Notes: a model not told the origin generated them from the letters alone. 64,000 bases of DNA from Legionella sp. (GCA_030680075.1 JAUXWR010000459.1:1-64000); one strand, 5' to 3'. Positions 27,927-38,612 are shown, numbered from the stretch's first letter. Numbers and translations are program-made.

Positions 27927-29108
27927 TTAATCCTCTAAAAACTCTAACCACTCCAATTTCCATAATTCGAATAAAAAGGACTGATTGTGAATGGTTTTAA
28001 TAAACGGTAGCAACTCATCCATTAATATCACGCGCTGATTAGCGACCTTTTTAACCAGCTCAACTGACGCATTTTCAATATCCCATTCACAACCATTCAC
28101 GTAGAGGGTTAAAAAGGGATTTTGCTCGTTAGATATATAGGCAAAACGGCAAACCGCATTTCTGATTATACCCGTAGAGCTTCTGAGCATTGCGTTAAAT
28201 GAGGCGAGATCCACTGTTTCATCATCCACTGAGGGTAGAGGTAGTATAGATTCAGCGTGTTGATCAAGGCTCGTTGCAAATGAACCAAACCATTTTTTTA
28301 ATAAACCCTCATCAGCCAGCAAAGCTTCCATGGCTTTTTTAGCTTCCATCCAGGCTTCTCGAGGTAATTCTGCGGTGCCTGACGTAGCCAACCAGAGTGG
28401 ATCGTTATAAAGCGGGGAATTCGTATTTTTTTCAGCCATGTACTCCCCAAAGCTATCCCATAGCTCCTGACTTTTATAACTACGAAAACCAAATGAATAG
28501 GTCATGCAATCATTGGTTAATGAAATTCCATGATGAGCCACGTGAGGAGGCAAATAAAGCATATCCCCTTGTTCAAGAATAAATTCATTCTCTTTCTGAA
28601 ATTTTTTCATAATCCGCAGTTCAACATCTGTCTGATAATTACTTTCCACACAATCCTGAGTGGTCAATAACCATTTACGACGCCCTTTGGCCTGATATAA
28701 AAAAACATCATAATTATCATAATGCGGCCCCACACTTCCCTCTTTTACCGCATAACTTATCATCACATCATCAACACGCCATGATGGAAGAAAATTAAAG
28801 TTATCCAACAGTGACGTTATTTCCGGAACAAACCGGTCAACCCCCTGAACCAGGAGGGTCCAATGACTTTTGGGTAAATTTTCAAAGTCTTCCTCGGTAA
28901 ATGGACCCCGTTTGAGTGACCATGACGGTGATTTATCAGGGGTTTCAAATACGAGCCGGCTTTCGATTTCTTCCTCCATTGCCAAACCCGCAAGCTCATC
29001 AGGTGTTAATACATTAATAAACGACGGTAATGCATTACGTATTACCAGTGGTTTTTTTTGCCAATAATCGGTTAAAAACTCATTTAAACTGATGCCAAAA
29101 TTAATCAT
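27927..29108 (-). CDS. roxA: Ribosomal protein L16 arginine hydroxylase (RoxA/YcfD)
   Basis: JmjC-type Fe(II)/2-oxoglutarate oxygenase that hydroxylates L16 in E. coli. The 393-aa protein (ATG 29108) has HxD at His129/Asp131 (GPHYDNYDVFLYQ) and the distal His in LYLPPHVAHHGI. The C-terminal winged-helix/dimer domain is present. The first in-frame codon upstream adds about 10 residues without a better RBS. Family starts (SLNEFLTDYWQKKPLVIR) agree with this choice. Confidence 0.93.
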   Translation of the reverse strand: MINFGISLNEFLTDYWQKKPLVIRNALPSFINVLTPDELAGLAMEEEIESRLVFETPDKSPSWSLKRGPFTEEDFENLPKSHWTLLVQGVDRFVPEITSLLDNFNFLPSWRVDDVMISYAVKEGSVGPHYDNYDVFLYQAKGRRKWLLTTQDCVESNYQTDVELRIMKKFQKENEFILEQGDMLYLPPHVAHHGISLTNDCMTYSFGFRSYKSQELWDSFGEYMAEKNTNSPLYNDPLWLATSGTAELPREAWMEAKKAMEALLADEGLLKKWFGSFATSLDQHAESILPLPSVDDETVDLASFNAMLRSSTGIIRNAVCRFAYISNEQNPFLTLYVNGCEWDIENASVELVKKVANQRVILMDELLPFIKTIHNQSFLFELWKLEWLEFLED

Positions 29109-29328
29109 AAAACTCATCCACAGAAAATAGCCTGGCATTTTGCCATGACTTCGTTGAAAGCACGACCTTTAAAGAGATCCTCTCAAGAAATTAAAGAATT
29201 TTCTATTTTATTTCCCCAATAAAACCACATACATCTTTAAAATTATTTATTTAAATTTCAACTTAATGCGCATTTATTGATTAGTTTGTCTATAATTTAT
29301 ATTGATAAACTAATGTAAGGACCAAGAT

Positions 29329-29628
29329 ATGGACAGTTCAATGGTTAAAAAAATGGCGGTGTTGCCAAGTCTTGTTGTTTCATTATTTTTATTAACTGCA
29401 ACGATTGATACGAACAAAGCTCAGGCAAGTACGGTGAATTATCAATCACCAAACGGCGTTCAAATTGCCTGGTGGGGATATAATAGAGGCTGGGGATACA
29501 ATAGAGGCTGGGGATATAGAGGATATCGTCCAGCTTTCTATAATCGTCCCTATTATAGAAATGCTTGCCAACGAAGCTGTTGGAGAAACCGTTGGGGTAA
29601 CGTTCGTTGTGCGACTCGTTGCTACTAA
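29329..29628 (+). CDS. Small exported Trp/Gly/Tyr-repeat protein
   Basis: A 99-aa protein with a signal peptide (about residues 1-33, cleavage near QASTVNY). The mature part has short tandem repeats GWGYNRGWGYNRGWGYRGYR and a basic, Cys-containing tail (CQRSCWRNRWGNVRCATRCY; four Cys). The DNA repeat TGGGGATACAATAGAGGC is seen directly. Role unknown; aromatic-rich secreted protein. Own terminator immediately downstream. Confidence 0.75.
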   Translation: MDSSMVKKMAVLPSLVVSLFLLTATIDTNKAQASTVNYQSPNGVQIAWWGYNRGWGYNRGWGYRGYRPAFYNRPYYRNACQRSCWRNRWGNVRCATRCY

Positions 29629-29637
29629 AAATTGTTA

Positions 29638-29672
29638 GTCAGCAAGAGCTCCTCTTGCTGACTTTCTTTTTC
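29638..29672 (+). terminator. Rho-independent terminator
   Basis: A perfect 11-bp stem (GTCAGCAAGAG / CTCTTGCTGAC) with a 3-nt loop, followed by TTTCTTTTT, just after the 99-aa gene. Confidence 0.92.
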
Positions 29673-29824
29673 ACAATCCTTGATAGTAGCAAAACCTTCT
29701 TTTCATAATGATTAATCCGCAATACCCCTCCCTGAAAACCGCTGAATTAACTGCATTATCACTTGCAACTGCTTTTTCCATAATTTTGAGCTATCATTAG
29801 CGTTTTGGATTCAGGAGTCGGTGT

Positions 29825-32500
29825 ATGAAAGTGGGTCAAGACAGTCTCTCAACTCAATGTCAATTACAAGTAGATGGCAAAACATACCAATACTACAGTC
29901 TCAAAGAGGCTGAAAAAAACCATTTTAAAGGTATTAACCGTCTTCCTTACTCCCTTAAAGTCTTGTTTGAAAATTTATTACGCTTTGAAGATGGCACAAC
30001 TGTCACGACAACAGATATCAAAGCCATTGCCGAGTGGCTCTCGTCTCAAACATCGCAACATGAAATCGCTTACCGCCCTGCTCGTGTGCTAATGCAAGAT
30101 TTTACCGGTGTTCCAGCCGTTGTAGATTTGGCTGCCATGCGCACAGCGCTTGAAAAAATGGGAGGAGACGCGCGCAAAATATCCCCGCTGTCTCCCGTTG
30201 ATCTGGTTATTGATCACTCGGTTATGGTCGATAAATTTGGCAGTACCGATTCATTAGAAATTAATACCGAAATTGAAATTCATCGCAATAAAGAACGGTA
30301 TGAATTTTTACGCTGGGGGCAAAAATCCTTTGCCAATTTTCAGGTTGTGCCTCCAGGTACCGGAATATGCCATCAGGTTAATTTGGAGTATCTTGGTAAA
30401 ACTGTATGGACTAGTGAAGAAGACGGCAAGCACTATGCCTATCCGGACACACTGGTAGGTACTGACTCACATACCACGATGATCAATGGCCTTGGCATTC
30501 TTGGCTGGGGCGTTGGCGGTATTGAGGCCGAAGCGGCAATGCTCGGTCAACCGGTTTCCATGCTCATTCCAGAAGTGATTGGTTTTAAACTGACAGGACA
30601 TCTCAAAGAAGGCATCACCGCTACTGACCTGGTATTAACCGTTACCCAGATGTTGAGGGAAAAAGGGGTTGTAGGAAAATTTGTGGAGTTTTATGGACCC
30701 GGGTTGGCGGCTCTCCCACTGGCAGATCGCGCGACCATTTCTAACATGGCACCTGAATACGGTGCAACATGTGGCTTTTTCCCGGTTGATAAAGAAACCA
30801 TCCGCTACCTGAGCTTAAGTGGCCGTGACGCACACACGATTGCATTAGTAGAAGCATACTGTAAAGCGCAAGGAATGTGGTATGACGCAACTGCTGAAGA
30901 CCCTGTTTTTACCGATACGCTGAGTCTTGATTTAACGACTGTTGAGCCTTCTTTAGCCGGACCAAAACGGCCACAGGACAAAGTTAATTTAACATCACTG
31001 CCACACGAATTTAACCACTTTCTAAAGCACAATGGCAAAGAAAATGAGCGAGAAGTGGATTTTCCAGTCGAGAATCACCCCTATACAATGCGCCATGGGC
31101 ACGTGGTTATTGCAGCTATCACCAGTTGTACTAACACATCAAACCCCAGTGTTATGATGGCAGCAGGTCTTGTTGCCAAAAAAGCCATTGAAAAAGGCAT
31201 TATGCGAAAGCCTTGGGTTAAGTCATCTTTGGCTCCTGGCTCTAAGGTAGTAACCGACTATCTTAAAAATGCAGGCTTACAGACTTATCTGGATAAGCTT
31301 GGTTTTAATCTTGTCGGATATGGTTGTACAACCTGTATTGGTAATTCAGGACCACTGCCTGATGCAATCGCTGCAACCGTTGCTAACAATGACCTGGTGG
31401 TGAGCGCGGTTCTCTCTGGAAACCGTAACTTTGAAGGCCGTGTTCATCCTCAAGTTCGCGCGAATTGGCTTGCATCTCCTCCGCTCGTGGTGGCTTATGC
31501 ATTGGCCGGCACCACTACTATTGATCTTGGCAAAGAGCCATTAGGCCAGGATGAGTCAGGTAATAATGTATTTTTAAAAGATATCTGGCCCACTAACGAA
31601 GAAGTGGCCGCAGAAGTGAGTAAAGTAACCGGTGCTATGTTTAAAAAAGAATACGCAGAAGTCTTCCAGGGTGATGAGCATTGGCAGGCTATTAAAGTAG
31701 GAAGTGGCACCACTTACGAATGGGATGTGAACTCTACTTATATTCAACACCCACCCTACTTTGAAAACTTAGCGCCCGAGCCCGCGCCCATTAAACCCAT
31801 ACAAAATGCCTTTGTACTGGCATTGCTTGGCGACTCTATCACGACCGATCATATTTCCCCCGCAGGCTCTATTAAAGCCAACTCCCCTGCTGGACTATAT
31901 CTGAAATCAAAAGGCGTGAGTGAAGCTGATTTTAACTCTTATGGTTCAAGACGAGGGAATCATGAAGTGATGATGCGGGGCACGTTTGCCAATATTCGCA
32001 TCCGCAACGAAATGACCCCGGATATCGAAGGCGGTGTTACTCGCCATATTCCGTCTGGTCAGATAATGTCCATTTATGATGCCTCCATGCTTTATCAGGC
32101 TGATAATCAACAATTAGTAGTGTTTGCCGGTAAAGAATATGGTACCGGTTCATCGCGTGATTGGGCGGCTAAAGGGACTAATCTTCTCGGTGTTAAAGCA
32201 GTCATTACTGAAAGCTTTGAGCGGATTCATCGCTCCAATCTAATTGGGATGGGTATACTTCCTTTACAATTTGAGGAAGGAACAACCCGCAAAACCCTAG
32301 GTCTTAATGGTAATGAACGCATTAGCATTGCGGTTAATGACACAGTAATAAAGCCGGGTGTTAAGCTTATGATGACGATTACCCGGGAGAATGATACTCA
32401 GGAGTCTGTTCCACTACTTTGTCGTATTGATACAGCGAATGAGCTGGAATATTATCGTAATGGCGGCATACTCCAGTACGTACTGCGTAATCTTATTTGA
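29825..32500 (+). CDS. acnA: Aconitate hydratase A
   Basis: TCA-cycle enzyme interconverting citrate and isocitrate through a [4Fe-4S] cluster. The 891-aa length equals that of E. coli AcnA. Cluster ligands are Cys435 ([11 protein letters not shown]), Cys501 and Cys504 ([11 protein letters not shown]). The C-terminal swivel domain includes [10 protein letters not shown]. It is of the AcnA/IRP1 type. Followed by a hairpin at 32514 and an APC permease. Confidence 0.98.
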   Translation: MKVGQDSLSTQCQLQVDGKTYQYYSLKEAEKNHFKGINRLPYSLKVLFENLLRFEDGTTVTTTDIKAIAEWLSSQTSQHEIAYRPARVLMQDFTGVPAVVDLAAMRTALEKMGGDARKISPLSPVDLVIDHSVMVDKFGSTDSLEINTEIEIHRNKERYEFLRWGQKSFANFQVVPPGTGICHQVNLEYLGKTVWTSEEDGKHYAYPDTLVGTDSHTTMINGLGILGWGVGGIEAEAAMLGQPVSMLIPEVIGFKLTGHLKEGITATDLVLTVTQMLREKGVVGKFVEFYGPGLAALPLADRATISNMAPEYGATCGFFPVDKETIRYLSLSGRDAHTIALVEAYCKAQGMWYDATAEDPVFTDTLSLDLTTVEPSLAGPKRPQDKVNLTSLPHEFNHFLKHNGKENEREVDFPVENHPYTMRHGHVVIAAITSCTNTSNPSVMMAAGLVAKKAIEKGIMRKPWVKSSLAPGSKVVTDYLKNAGLQTYLDKLGFNLVGYGCTTCIGNSGPLPDAIAATVANNDLVVSAVLSGNRNFEGRVHPQVRANWLASPPLVVAYALAGTTTIDLGKEPLGQDESGNNVFLKDIWPTNEEVAAEVSKVTGAMFKKEYAEVFQGDEHWQAIKVGSGTTYEWDVNSTYIQHPPYFENLAPEPAPIKPIQNAFVLALLGDSITTDHISPAGSIKANSPAGLYLKSKGVSEADFNSYGSRRGNHEVMMRGTFANIRIRNEMTPDIEGGVTRHIPSGQIMSIYDASMLYQADNQQLVVFAGKEYGTGSSRDWAAKGTNLLGVKAVITESFERIHRSNLIGMGILPLQFEEGTTRKTLGLNGNERISIAVNDTVIKPGVKLMMTITRENDTQESVPLLCRIDTANELEYYRNGGILQYVLRNLI

Positions 32501-32513
32501 TTGCTTTTACAGC

Positions 32514-32540
32514 GATGTCGCGGCGTAATGCGGCGACATC
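32514..32540. terminator. Hairpin after acnA
   Basis: Arms GATGTCGC and GCGACATC pair perfectly around an 11-nt loop (GGCGTAATGCG-like). It lacks a T-run, so factor-independent termination is uncertain. Confidence 0.4.
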
Positions 32541-32622
32541 AACACAGAAGTGATAAATACTATCCAGGCTCGCTGTCATTTTAATGTGATGCTATAGAAT
32601 ACTAATTTTCACCAGGATTTTC

Positions 32623-33999
32623 ATGCAACAACCCCCAAAAAAAATTCTCTCGGTATTTTCATTGGTAATGATTAATGTCATTGCTGTTGATAGTTTGCGC
32701 ACCCTGCCGATGAGTGCAAAATTGGGCGTTTCGCTGATTTCCTATTATTTACTGGCAGCCCTTGTCTTTTTTATTCCAATTGCCTTGGTAGCAGCAGAGT
32801 TAGCGACAGCCTATCCAAATACGGGCGGATTATATATCTGGGTTCGAGAGGCATTTGGTCGTCGCGCCGGGTTCATTACCATTTGGCTGCAATGGATTTA
32901 TAACGTCGTCTGGTATCCTACCATATTGGCATTTATCGCAGCGACGCTCGCGTACCTGTTTGCGCCGGATCTGGCTAACAACAAATTTTATTTATTAACG
33001 ACCGTAATCAGCTTATTCTGGATTTTTACCCTACTCAACTGCTTTGGTATGCGTCTCTCAAGCATTGTCAGCATAATTGGGGCTATTTTCGGAACCATCG
33101 TGCCTATGCTCGGCATTATAGCGCTCGGAGTTATCTGGTTGATTGAAGGGCGACCAATCGAAATAAGCGCGTCCTCTTCCATTCTTCCCGATTTTAGCGC
33201 CTATGGTAATATGGCGCTTTTTGCAGCCGTATTATTCGGTTTAATCGGCGTTGAGATGTCAGCGGTGCATGCAGAAGAAGTTAAAAACCCCCAGCGTGAT
33301 TACCCACGCGCTATTCTTTATTCCATTATTATTATTTTTTCGACCTTGGTATTTAGCTCGCTTGCTATCGTCATGGTAGTGCCTCATACAGAGCTTAGCG
33401 TGGTTTCCGGTTTAATTGATGCGTTTGCGGTATTTTTCAAAGCGTATAATCTGCCGTGGATGACGTTCATAATAGCGCTGTTAATCATTCTGGGAGGGCT
33501 TAGCGGCGTTTCAGCATGGATAATAGGCCCAACCAAGGGATTATTGATATCGGCGCGTGATGGGTCTTTACCACCTGTTTTTGGTCGAGTTAATAAATAT
33601 GGAGCACCGGTAGCCATTTTACTCACTCAAGGCATCATTTTTACCTTGCTGAGCAGTGTTTTCATTTTGTTTGATTCTATTAACGCCGGGTATTGGCTGT
33701 TAAGTGATCTATGTGCTCAAATGGCTCTACTTGTATATATATTTATGTTCGCTGCGGCAATTAAACTGCGCTACAGTAAACCCAATCAGCCTGGCTCTTA
33801 TAAAATCCCAGGAGGTAAACCGGTGATATGGCTTGTCGCTGGAACAGGAATATTATGCTGTATAGCGGCAATGGCTATTGGTTTTGTGCCGCCCACTCAA
33901 ATTCATATTGATAATGTTGCATTTTTTGAAACATTTCTCATCGGGGGCCTGGTGTTATTTGTAGTAATCCCCTGGTATTTTGCCAAAAAACACGACTAA
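32623..33999 (+). CDS. APC-superfamily amino acid permease/antiporter
   Basis: A 458-aa membrane protein with about 12 transmembrane segments. The family signature near the start is ATAYPNTGGLYIWVREAFG (AELATAYPNTGG), and TM1 has the DSLRTLPM type of the glutamate/GABA antiporter (GadC/YjeM) branch. Further conserved blocks: GVEMSAVHAEEVKNPQRDYPRA and GPTKGLLISARDG. Substrate not determined; probably an amino acid. Located between acnA and putA. Confidence 0.88.
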   Translation: MQQPPKKILSVFSLVMINVIAVDSLRTLPMSAKLGVSLISYYLLAALVFFIPIALVAAELATAYPNTGGLYIWVREAFGRRAGFITIWLQWIYNVVWYPTILAFIAATLAYLFAPDLANNKFYLLTTVISLFWIFTLLNCFGMRLSSIVSIIGAIFGTIVPMLGIIALGVIWLIEGRPIEISASSSILPDFSAYGNMALFAAVLFGLIGVEMSAVHAEEVKNPQRDYPRAILYSIIIIFSTLVFSSLAIVMVVPHTELSVVSGLIDAFAVFFKAYNLPWMTFIIALLIILGGLSGVSAWIIGPTKGLLISARDGSLPPVFGRVNKYGAPVAILLTQGIIFTLLSSVFILFDSINAGYWLLSDLCAQMALLVYIFMFAAAIKLRYSKPNQPGSYKIPGGKPVIWLVAGTGILCCIAAMAIGFVPPTQIHIDNVAFFETFLIGGLVLFVVIPWYFAKKHD

Positions 34000-34004
34000 G
34001 TAGA

Positions 34005-34148
34005 TCACATCCAAAATAATCTTACCCAAATATATAAAGTCGCAAGCCCTATAACCGGAATAATTACAAAACCCAAAAAAAGATGAATTTGAATTCTATT
34101 TTCCGAGGAGGCTCGATAATAGTTTATCAACTTCTTGAAAATAGACAT
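34005..34148 (-). CDS. 47-aa single-TM protein
   Basis: From ATG 34148 with GAGGAACCC directly upstream: MSIFKKLINYYRASSENRIQ then one hydrophobic segment (FLGFVIIPVIGLATLYIWV). The longer upstream open frame runs into the REP-like element and is unlikely. Function unknown. Confidence 0.55.
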   Translation of the reverse strand: MSIFKKLINYYRASSENRIQIHLFLGFVIIPVIGLATLYIWVRLFWM

Positions 34149-34187
34149 GGGTTCCTCTTTAATAATATTTCTCAAGAGCTGGAAGTT

Positions 34188-34345
34188 CGTCTTTGCGAGT
34201 CGCAGGCGAAGCAACCCCGCGACTATTGCGGACAATAGAGTATACTCATTAGCATTCTCAAGGTCATTGGATTGCTTCACTTCGTTCGCAAAGACGGCGT
34301 TATTTTCGCAAAGCGGCATTACTTTCGCAAAGACGGTATTACTCC
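34188..34345. repeat. REP-like palindromic element, copy 2, with partial repeats
   Basis: The core at 34188-34296 shares ends (CGTCTTTGCGAG ... CGCAAAGACG) and inner arms with the element at 19184. It is followed by three partial echoes of CGCAAAG(A)CGG at about 34303-34345, which reach the 3' end of putA. Tandem degenerate ends suggest slippage or repeated insertion. Confidence 0.78.
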
Positions 34346-37300
34346 GGCAAAGACATTAAACTTGCATTACCACCAGCCGCTGTCGTATCCACGGTGTGGG
34401 TCCGTTCGTGACACAAACGTTGCAAGTAATATGGTCCGCCAGCTTTGGGGCCTGTGCCAGATAAACCTTCGCCACCAAAAGGTTGCAAACCAACAACCGC
34501 ACCTATCATATTGCGATTTACATAACAATTACCAACGTGAAGACGATTTCTAATATATTCAACTCGTTGATTAATACGGCTATGAATGCCCAATGTTAAC
34601 CCATAACCGATGCTGTTAATTTCATCGATAATGGTGTCAATGTCTTTGCGCTTATAACGAATCACATGCAATACCGGACCAAAAACCTCTTTGCCCAGCG
34701 CTGTAATAGAATCAATGGCTATTGCGGTAGGCGGCATGAAATAACCGACTTCGCACTCGGCTGGCAAATTACATTGATAAATAATTTCATATTTTTTTCG
34801 CATGGAACTAACATGATCTTGAAGAACAGTAAGGGCTGCCTTATCAATAACAGGCCCCACATCGGTACTTAACCATTGTGGATCACCTATCTGAAGCTCG
34901 GCCATGGCACCTTTTAATAACTCTATCAAACGGGGATAAACTTCTTCCTGCACGTATAAAACACGCAAAGCAGAACAACGTTGGCCAGCACTACCAAACG
35001 CTGAAACAACCGCATCAACAACCACTTGTTCTAACAGCGCTGATGAATCCACAATCATGGTATTTTGACCGCCTGTTTCAGCAATGAGCGGGATAATTTC
35101 ACCACCACGGGTTGCAAGCGTCTGATTAATAGAATTGGCCGTTTGGGTCGAGCCGGTAAACAATACCGCTTTTATCCGCTTATCTTTAACCAGGGGCGCG
35201 CCAACATCCTCACCGGATCCCGGTAACAATTGCACAACACCCGCGGGAATCCCCGCCTTATGCATCAACTCTACTGCAAAAGTTGCAATTAATGGTGTTT
35301 GTTCTGCAGGTTTGGCGATAACACAATTTCCGGTTACCAGAGCTGCAACGACTTGTCCTGTAAAAATGGCTAGTGGAAAATTCCACGGACTAATACAAAG
35401 GACAATACCTCGAGCATGCAATGATAATTCGTTAAGCTCGCCCGTATAGCCATGAAGATGCAGGGGATTACCCATTAATTTGACCGCTTGATGGGCATAG
35501 TAACGGCAAAAATCAATGGCTTCACGGATTTCAGCAACCCCATCATTGAACGTTTTACCCGCTTCAAGACACGCCATGGCGAGTAATTGCGTGCGGTTTT
35601 CTTCTAAAAGATCAGCCAGGCGTTCAAGGCAGGCCGCCCGCTCTTGAATGGGGCGAACACTCCAATCGGCAAACGATTTTTCAGCTTGCGATAATGATGC
35701 TTCAATATCTTTAGAGGTTGCCTCAATAACACGCCCTATCGATTTGGAAAAATTTTGTGGCGACGTAATACTTTTATCAATTTGTCCTGTTTCTTTACTT
35801 GCATGCAAGGGCTTTGCTTGCCAATGAGCCAAATTCATCTTCTCATAAGCCTGCTTTAAGTCCACGACTACTTTTCGGTCATTAAAATCAAGACCCGAAG
35901 AGTTTTTTCGCTCGGGTAAAAAAATGGCGGAAGGCAGAGGAATATTTTGATTTATTTTACCCAGCAAATGACGAGCTTTGCTAACGGGATTCTCTACTAA
36001 TGAACTTATAGGCGCTTTTTCATCCACAATACGGTTTACAAAAGACGAGTTTGCTCCATTTTCGAGCAGACGCCGTACCAAATACGGTAATAAGTCCTCA
36101 TGGCTGCCAACTGGCGCATATATCCTGCACGGAATACCCAATCGATTGGCAGGTACAATGTGCGAATACAGTTCATTGCCCATACCGTGCAAACATTGAA
36201 ATTCAAAATCGCGATAATCCCCGACCAAATTAAGAATCATTGCCACTGAATAGGCATTATGCGTTGCAAATTGCGGATAAATAGCATCGGTCATGGTAAG
36301 CAGTTTTTTAGCACAAGCTTGAAAAGAAACATCCGTAAATACCTTGCGCGTAAAAACCGGGTATTCTGAGAAACCATTCATTTGCGTTTTTTTAATTTCG
36401 CTATCCCAATATGCCCCTTTAATCAAACGCACCATCATTCGACGTTTGTTACTTCGTGCTAAAGCGGCAACCCAATCAAGGAGATAAAATGCTCTTTTTT
36501 GATAGGATTGAATGGCCATTCCAAAGCCATTCCAACCATCCAGGCACTCATTATTAAAAACCCGCTCGATAACATCCAAAGACAGATCAAGGCGCTCTGA
36601 CTCTTCGGCGTCGATAGTTAACGCGATATCATAGTCCTTAGCGGCAATAGCTAACGCGAGCAGCTTAGGCGTTAGCTCATTAAGAACACGCTCCCGTTGA
36701 GATTCCTGATAACGAGGATGAAGCGCACTTAATTTAATGGATATTCCGGCTCGTTGGTAAACAGTAGCGTTTTTTTCGGCTTTACTGCCAATCGCTTCAA
36801 TTGCATTTTTATAAGCAATAAAATAACGAGCAGCATCGGCTTTAGTAATGGCCGCCTCTCCCAGCATATCGTAAGAATAACGGTAACCAATCGCTTCTTT
36901 CTTTCTGGCATTAGCCAACGCTTCCTGAATCGTTCGTCCCATGACAAACTGCTTGCTCATAATGCGCATGGCTTTATCAGCAGCTTTACGCACTACCCCT
37001 TCGCCACTGTGGTTAATTACTTTAAACAGCGCTTTGCTCAAGGTAGTATCTGCTCGTTCAGGGGTGAGAACTTTACCCGTCAGCATTAATGCCCAAGTAG
37101 TCGCATTAACAAAAAAAGAATCACTTTGACCAAGATGGGACTTCCAGTCAGCGGCTGTTAATTTATCTTTAATAAGATTATTGATAGTGGCATTATCAGG
37201 TACCCGCAAAAGTGCCTCAGCCAGACACATCAAGGCGATTCCTTCATCACTTGATAAGGAATATTCAGTTAAAAAAGAATCAATTCCTGTGGTTTTTTTT

Positions 37301-37482
37301 CGCTCAGCACGAACTTGCTCTACTAAATCGGTAGCGATTTTACGAATTGATGCTACTTGCTCTTCTGATAATTCTGCCTCTTCTATAAGCTCGCTCAGGA
37401 TAGATAATTCATTAACACGCAAAGCGTTATTAATTAATGCACGAGCACCCTCAGGAAGTGATATTACGCCCCGTTCCAGCAT
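34339..37482 (-). CDS. putA: Bifunctional proline dehydrogenase/P5C dehydrogenase
   Basis: Oxidises proline to glutamate via FAD-dependent PRODH (about residues 60-470; RLIKGAYWDSEIK, GTHN-like FATHNAYSVAMI) and NAD-dependent P5CDH (about 540-1040; SPWNFPLAIFTGQ, ETGGQN, catalytic Cys near 834 in GSAGQRCSALR). The 1047-aa length from ATG 37482 (GGAGAG 6 nt upstream) matches the short PutA class lacking the ribbon-helix-helix repressor domain of E. coli PutA, so regulation must come from elsewhere. Possible operators lie upstream. Confidence 0.96.
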   Translation of the reverse strand: MLERGVISLPEGARALINNALRVNELSILSELIEEAELSEEQVASIRKIATDLVEQVRAERKKTTGIDSFLTEYSLSSDEGIALMCLAEALLRVPDNATINNLIKDKLTAADWKSHLGQSDSFFVNATTWALMLTGKVLTPERADTTLSKALFKVINHSGEGVVRKAADKAMRIMSKQFVMGRTIQEALANARKKEAIGYRYSYDMLGEAAITKADAARYFIAYKNAIEAIGSKAEKNATVYQRAGISIKLSALHPRYQESQRERVLNELTPKLLALAIAAKDYDIALTIDAEESERLDLSLDVIERVFNNECLDGWNGFGMAIQSYQKRAFYLLDWVAALARSNKRRMMVRLIKGAYWDSEIKKTQMNGFSEYPVFTRKVFTDVSFQACAKKLLTMTDAIYPQFATHNAYSVAMILNLVGDYRDFEFQCLHGMGNELYSHIVPANRLGIPCRIYAPVGSHEDLLPYLVRRLLENGANSSFVNRIVDEKAPISSLVENPVSKARHLLGKINQNIPLPSAIFLPERKNSSGLDFNDRKVVVDLKQAYEKMNLAHWQAKPLHASKETGQIDKSITSPQNFSKSIGRVIEATSKDIEASLSQAEKSFADWSVRPIQERAACLERLADLLEENRTQLLAMACLEAGKTFNDGVAEIREAIDFCRYYAHQAVKLMGNPLHLHGYTGELNELSLHARGIVLCISPWNFPLAIFTGQVVAALVTGNCVIAKPAEQTPLIATFAVELMHKAGIPAGVVQLLPGSGEDVGAPLVKDKRIKAVLFTGSTQTANSINQTLATRGGEIIPLIAETGGQNTMIVDSSALLEQVVVDAVVSAFGSAGQRCSALRVLYVQEEVYPRLIELLKGAMAELQIGDPQWLSTDVGPVIDKAALTVLQDHVSSMRKKYEIIYQCNLPAECEVGYFMPPTAIAIDSITALGKEVFGPVLHVIRYKRKDIDTIIDEINSIGYGLTLGIHSRINQRVEYIRNRLHVGNCYVNRNMIGAVVGLQPFGGEGLSGTGPKAGGPYYLQRLCHERTHTVDTTAAGGNASLMSLPE

Positions 37483-37649
37483 ATGGCTCTCCAACTATTA
37501 ATCTAATACAATGGTGGAATAATAATTCAGATACGTTTTAATTGATATGTTTGAATGTAAATACCCACGCTTTATGACACGAAATTATACAGTTTTTACC
37601 GCAAAAAATGCAAATTTACCCCGCACCAAATGGATCAATTGCGAACTAA

Positions 37650-37711
37650 TTGTACAAATTTAGTACTGCAAAACACGCTTAATTCCTTTAATTTTGTACA
37701 AATATTGTACT
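37650..37711. promoter_or_regulatory. Paired operator-like repeats upstream of putA and ldt
   Basis: Two 18-nt direct repeats, TTGTACAAATTTAGTACT (37650-37667) and TTGTACAAATATTGTACT (37694-37711), match at 16 of 18 positions and are 44 bp apart, about four helical turns. The second holds a dyad GTACAA-ATA-TTGTAC. They lie in the divergent 400-bp region between putA and the L,D-transpeptidase. The rest of the 37483-37898 gap is AT-rich with no gene seen. Confidence 0.6.
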
Positions 37712-37898
37712 AATGGTTCAATATTACACCTGTTCAAAGTATTTACAGTCACTCTAAGTCAATGAATTAATTAAAATTTTATCAGCATGAGCAATGATAA
37801 TCCTGCTGATTTTACTTTTGCCTCAATTGTCAATATAATCACCATCTTTTCGTGGAACTTATTTCACATATTTTTACAATAATAAAGATGGGAGAATT

Positions 37899-38576
37899 AT
37901 GAATACCATACTGAGTTTATTATCCGCGGTTTTCTTTTTAAGTGGTACGCCATCGCACGTATCAACACCGGTTAATCTGGCAAATGATGTTAATGTGCAA
38001 GTTCAACATCTAAGTCAAAAAGCGCCTCAACTGGACAAGAAAGTTCTTACACTTGCTCTGGTGGCTTATAATAAAGCATCAGCCAAAGGCACCGTTAAGA
38101 AACCCGTTTTAACCGTCATTGATTATTCTTTACCTTCTTCAAAACAACGAATGTGGATTTTTGACCTTCGTAAAGAGAAGCTATTATACAACACTTATGT
38201 AGCTCATGGTATGAACTCAGGCATGAGTACACCTCATCATTTTTCCAATAAATCATCAAGCAAGGAAACAAGCCTTGGTACGTATGTGACTCGTGACACC
38301 TACATGGGTTCAAAAGGTTTGTCGTTAAATTTGCAGGGACTTGAAAGAGGATTTAATGATAACGCATACAATCGCCGCGTTGTTATTCATGGTGCCTGGT
38401 ATGTTGAACCTGACTTTATTAAAAAATCGGGACGCGCTGGTCGTAGTTGGGGATGCCCATCCATTGCTAAAACATTGGCCAAGCCCGTAATTAATACCAT
38501 TAAAAATGGTTCCGTGGTTTTTGCCTACTACCCTGACAAATATTATCTTTCCCACTCAGGTTATTTAATGGCCTAA
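37899..38576 (+). CDS. Murein L,D-transpeptidase catalytic domain protein
   Basis: A 225-aa exported protein (signal about residues 1-21). The YkuD-like catalytic region has His164 in VVIHGAWYV and Cys186 in GRSWGCPSIA, with the family block SLGTYVTRDTYMGSKG. Such enzymes form or remodel 3-3 cross-links or attach proteins to peptidoglycan; exact role unknown. A longer paralog is at 48628. Terminator directly downstream. Confidence 0.88.
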   Translation: MNTILSLLSAVFFLSGTPSHVSTPVNLANDVNVQVQHLSQKAPQLDKKVLTLALVAYNKASAKGTVKKPVLTVIDYSLPSSKQRMWIFDLRKEKLLYNTYVAHGMNSGMSTPHHFSNKSSSKETSLGTYVTRDTYMGSKGLSLNLQGLERGFNDNAYNRRVVIHGAWYVEPDFIKKSGRAGRSWGCPSIAKTLAKPVINTIKNGSVVFAYYPDKYYLSHSGYLMA

Positions 38577-38582
38577 AAAAAT

Positions 38583-38612
38583 AAAGCCAGGGTTATGCCC
38601 TGGCTTTTTTCG
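38583..38612 (+). terminator. Rho-independent terminator
   Basis: A 10-bp perfect stem AAAGCCAGGG / CCCTGGCTTT with a 5-nt loop and a TTTTTT tail, 7 bp after the L,D-transpeptidase stop. Confidence 0.95.

Noticed and set aside
34135..34553. Frames across the REP-like element beside putA
   Set aside because: They read repeat ends as protein, lack ribosome sites, and one runs antisense into putA.
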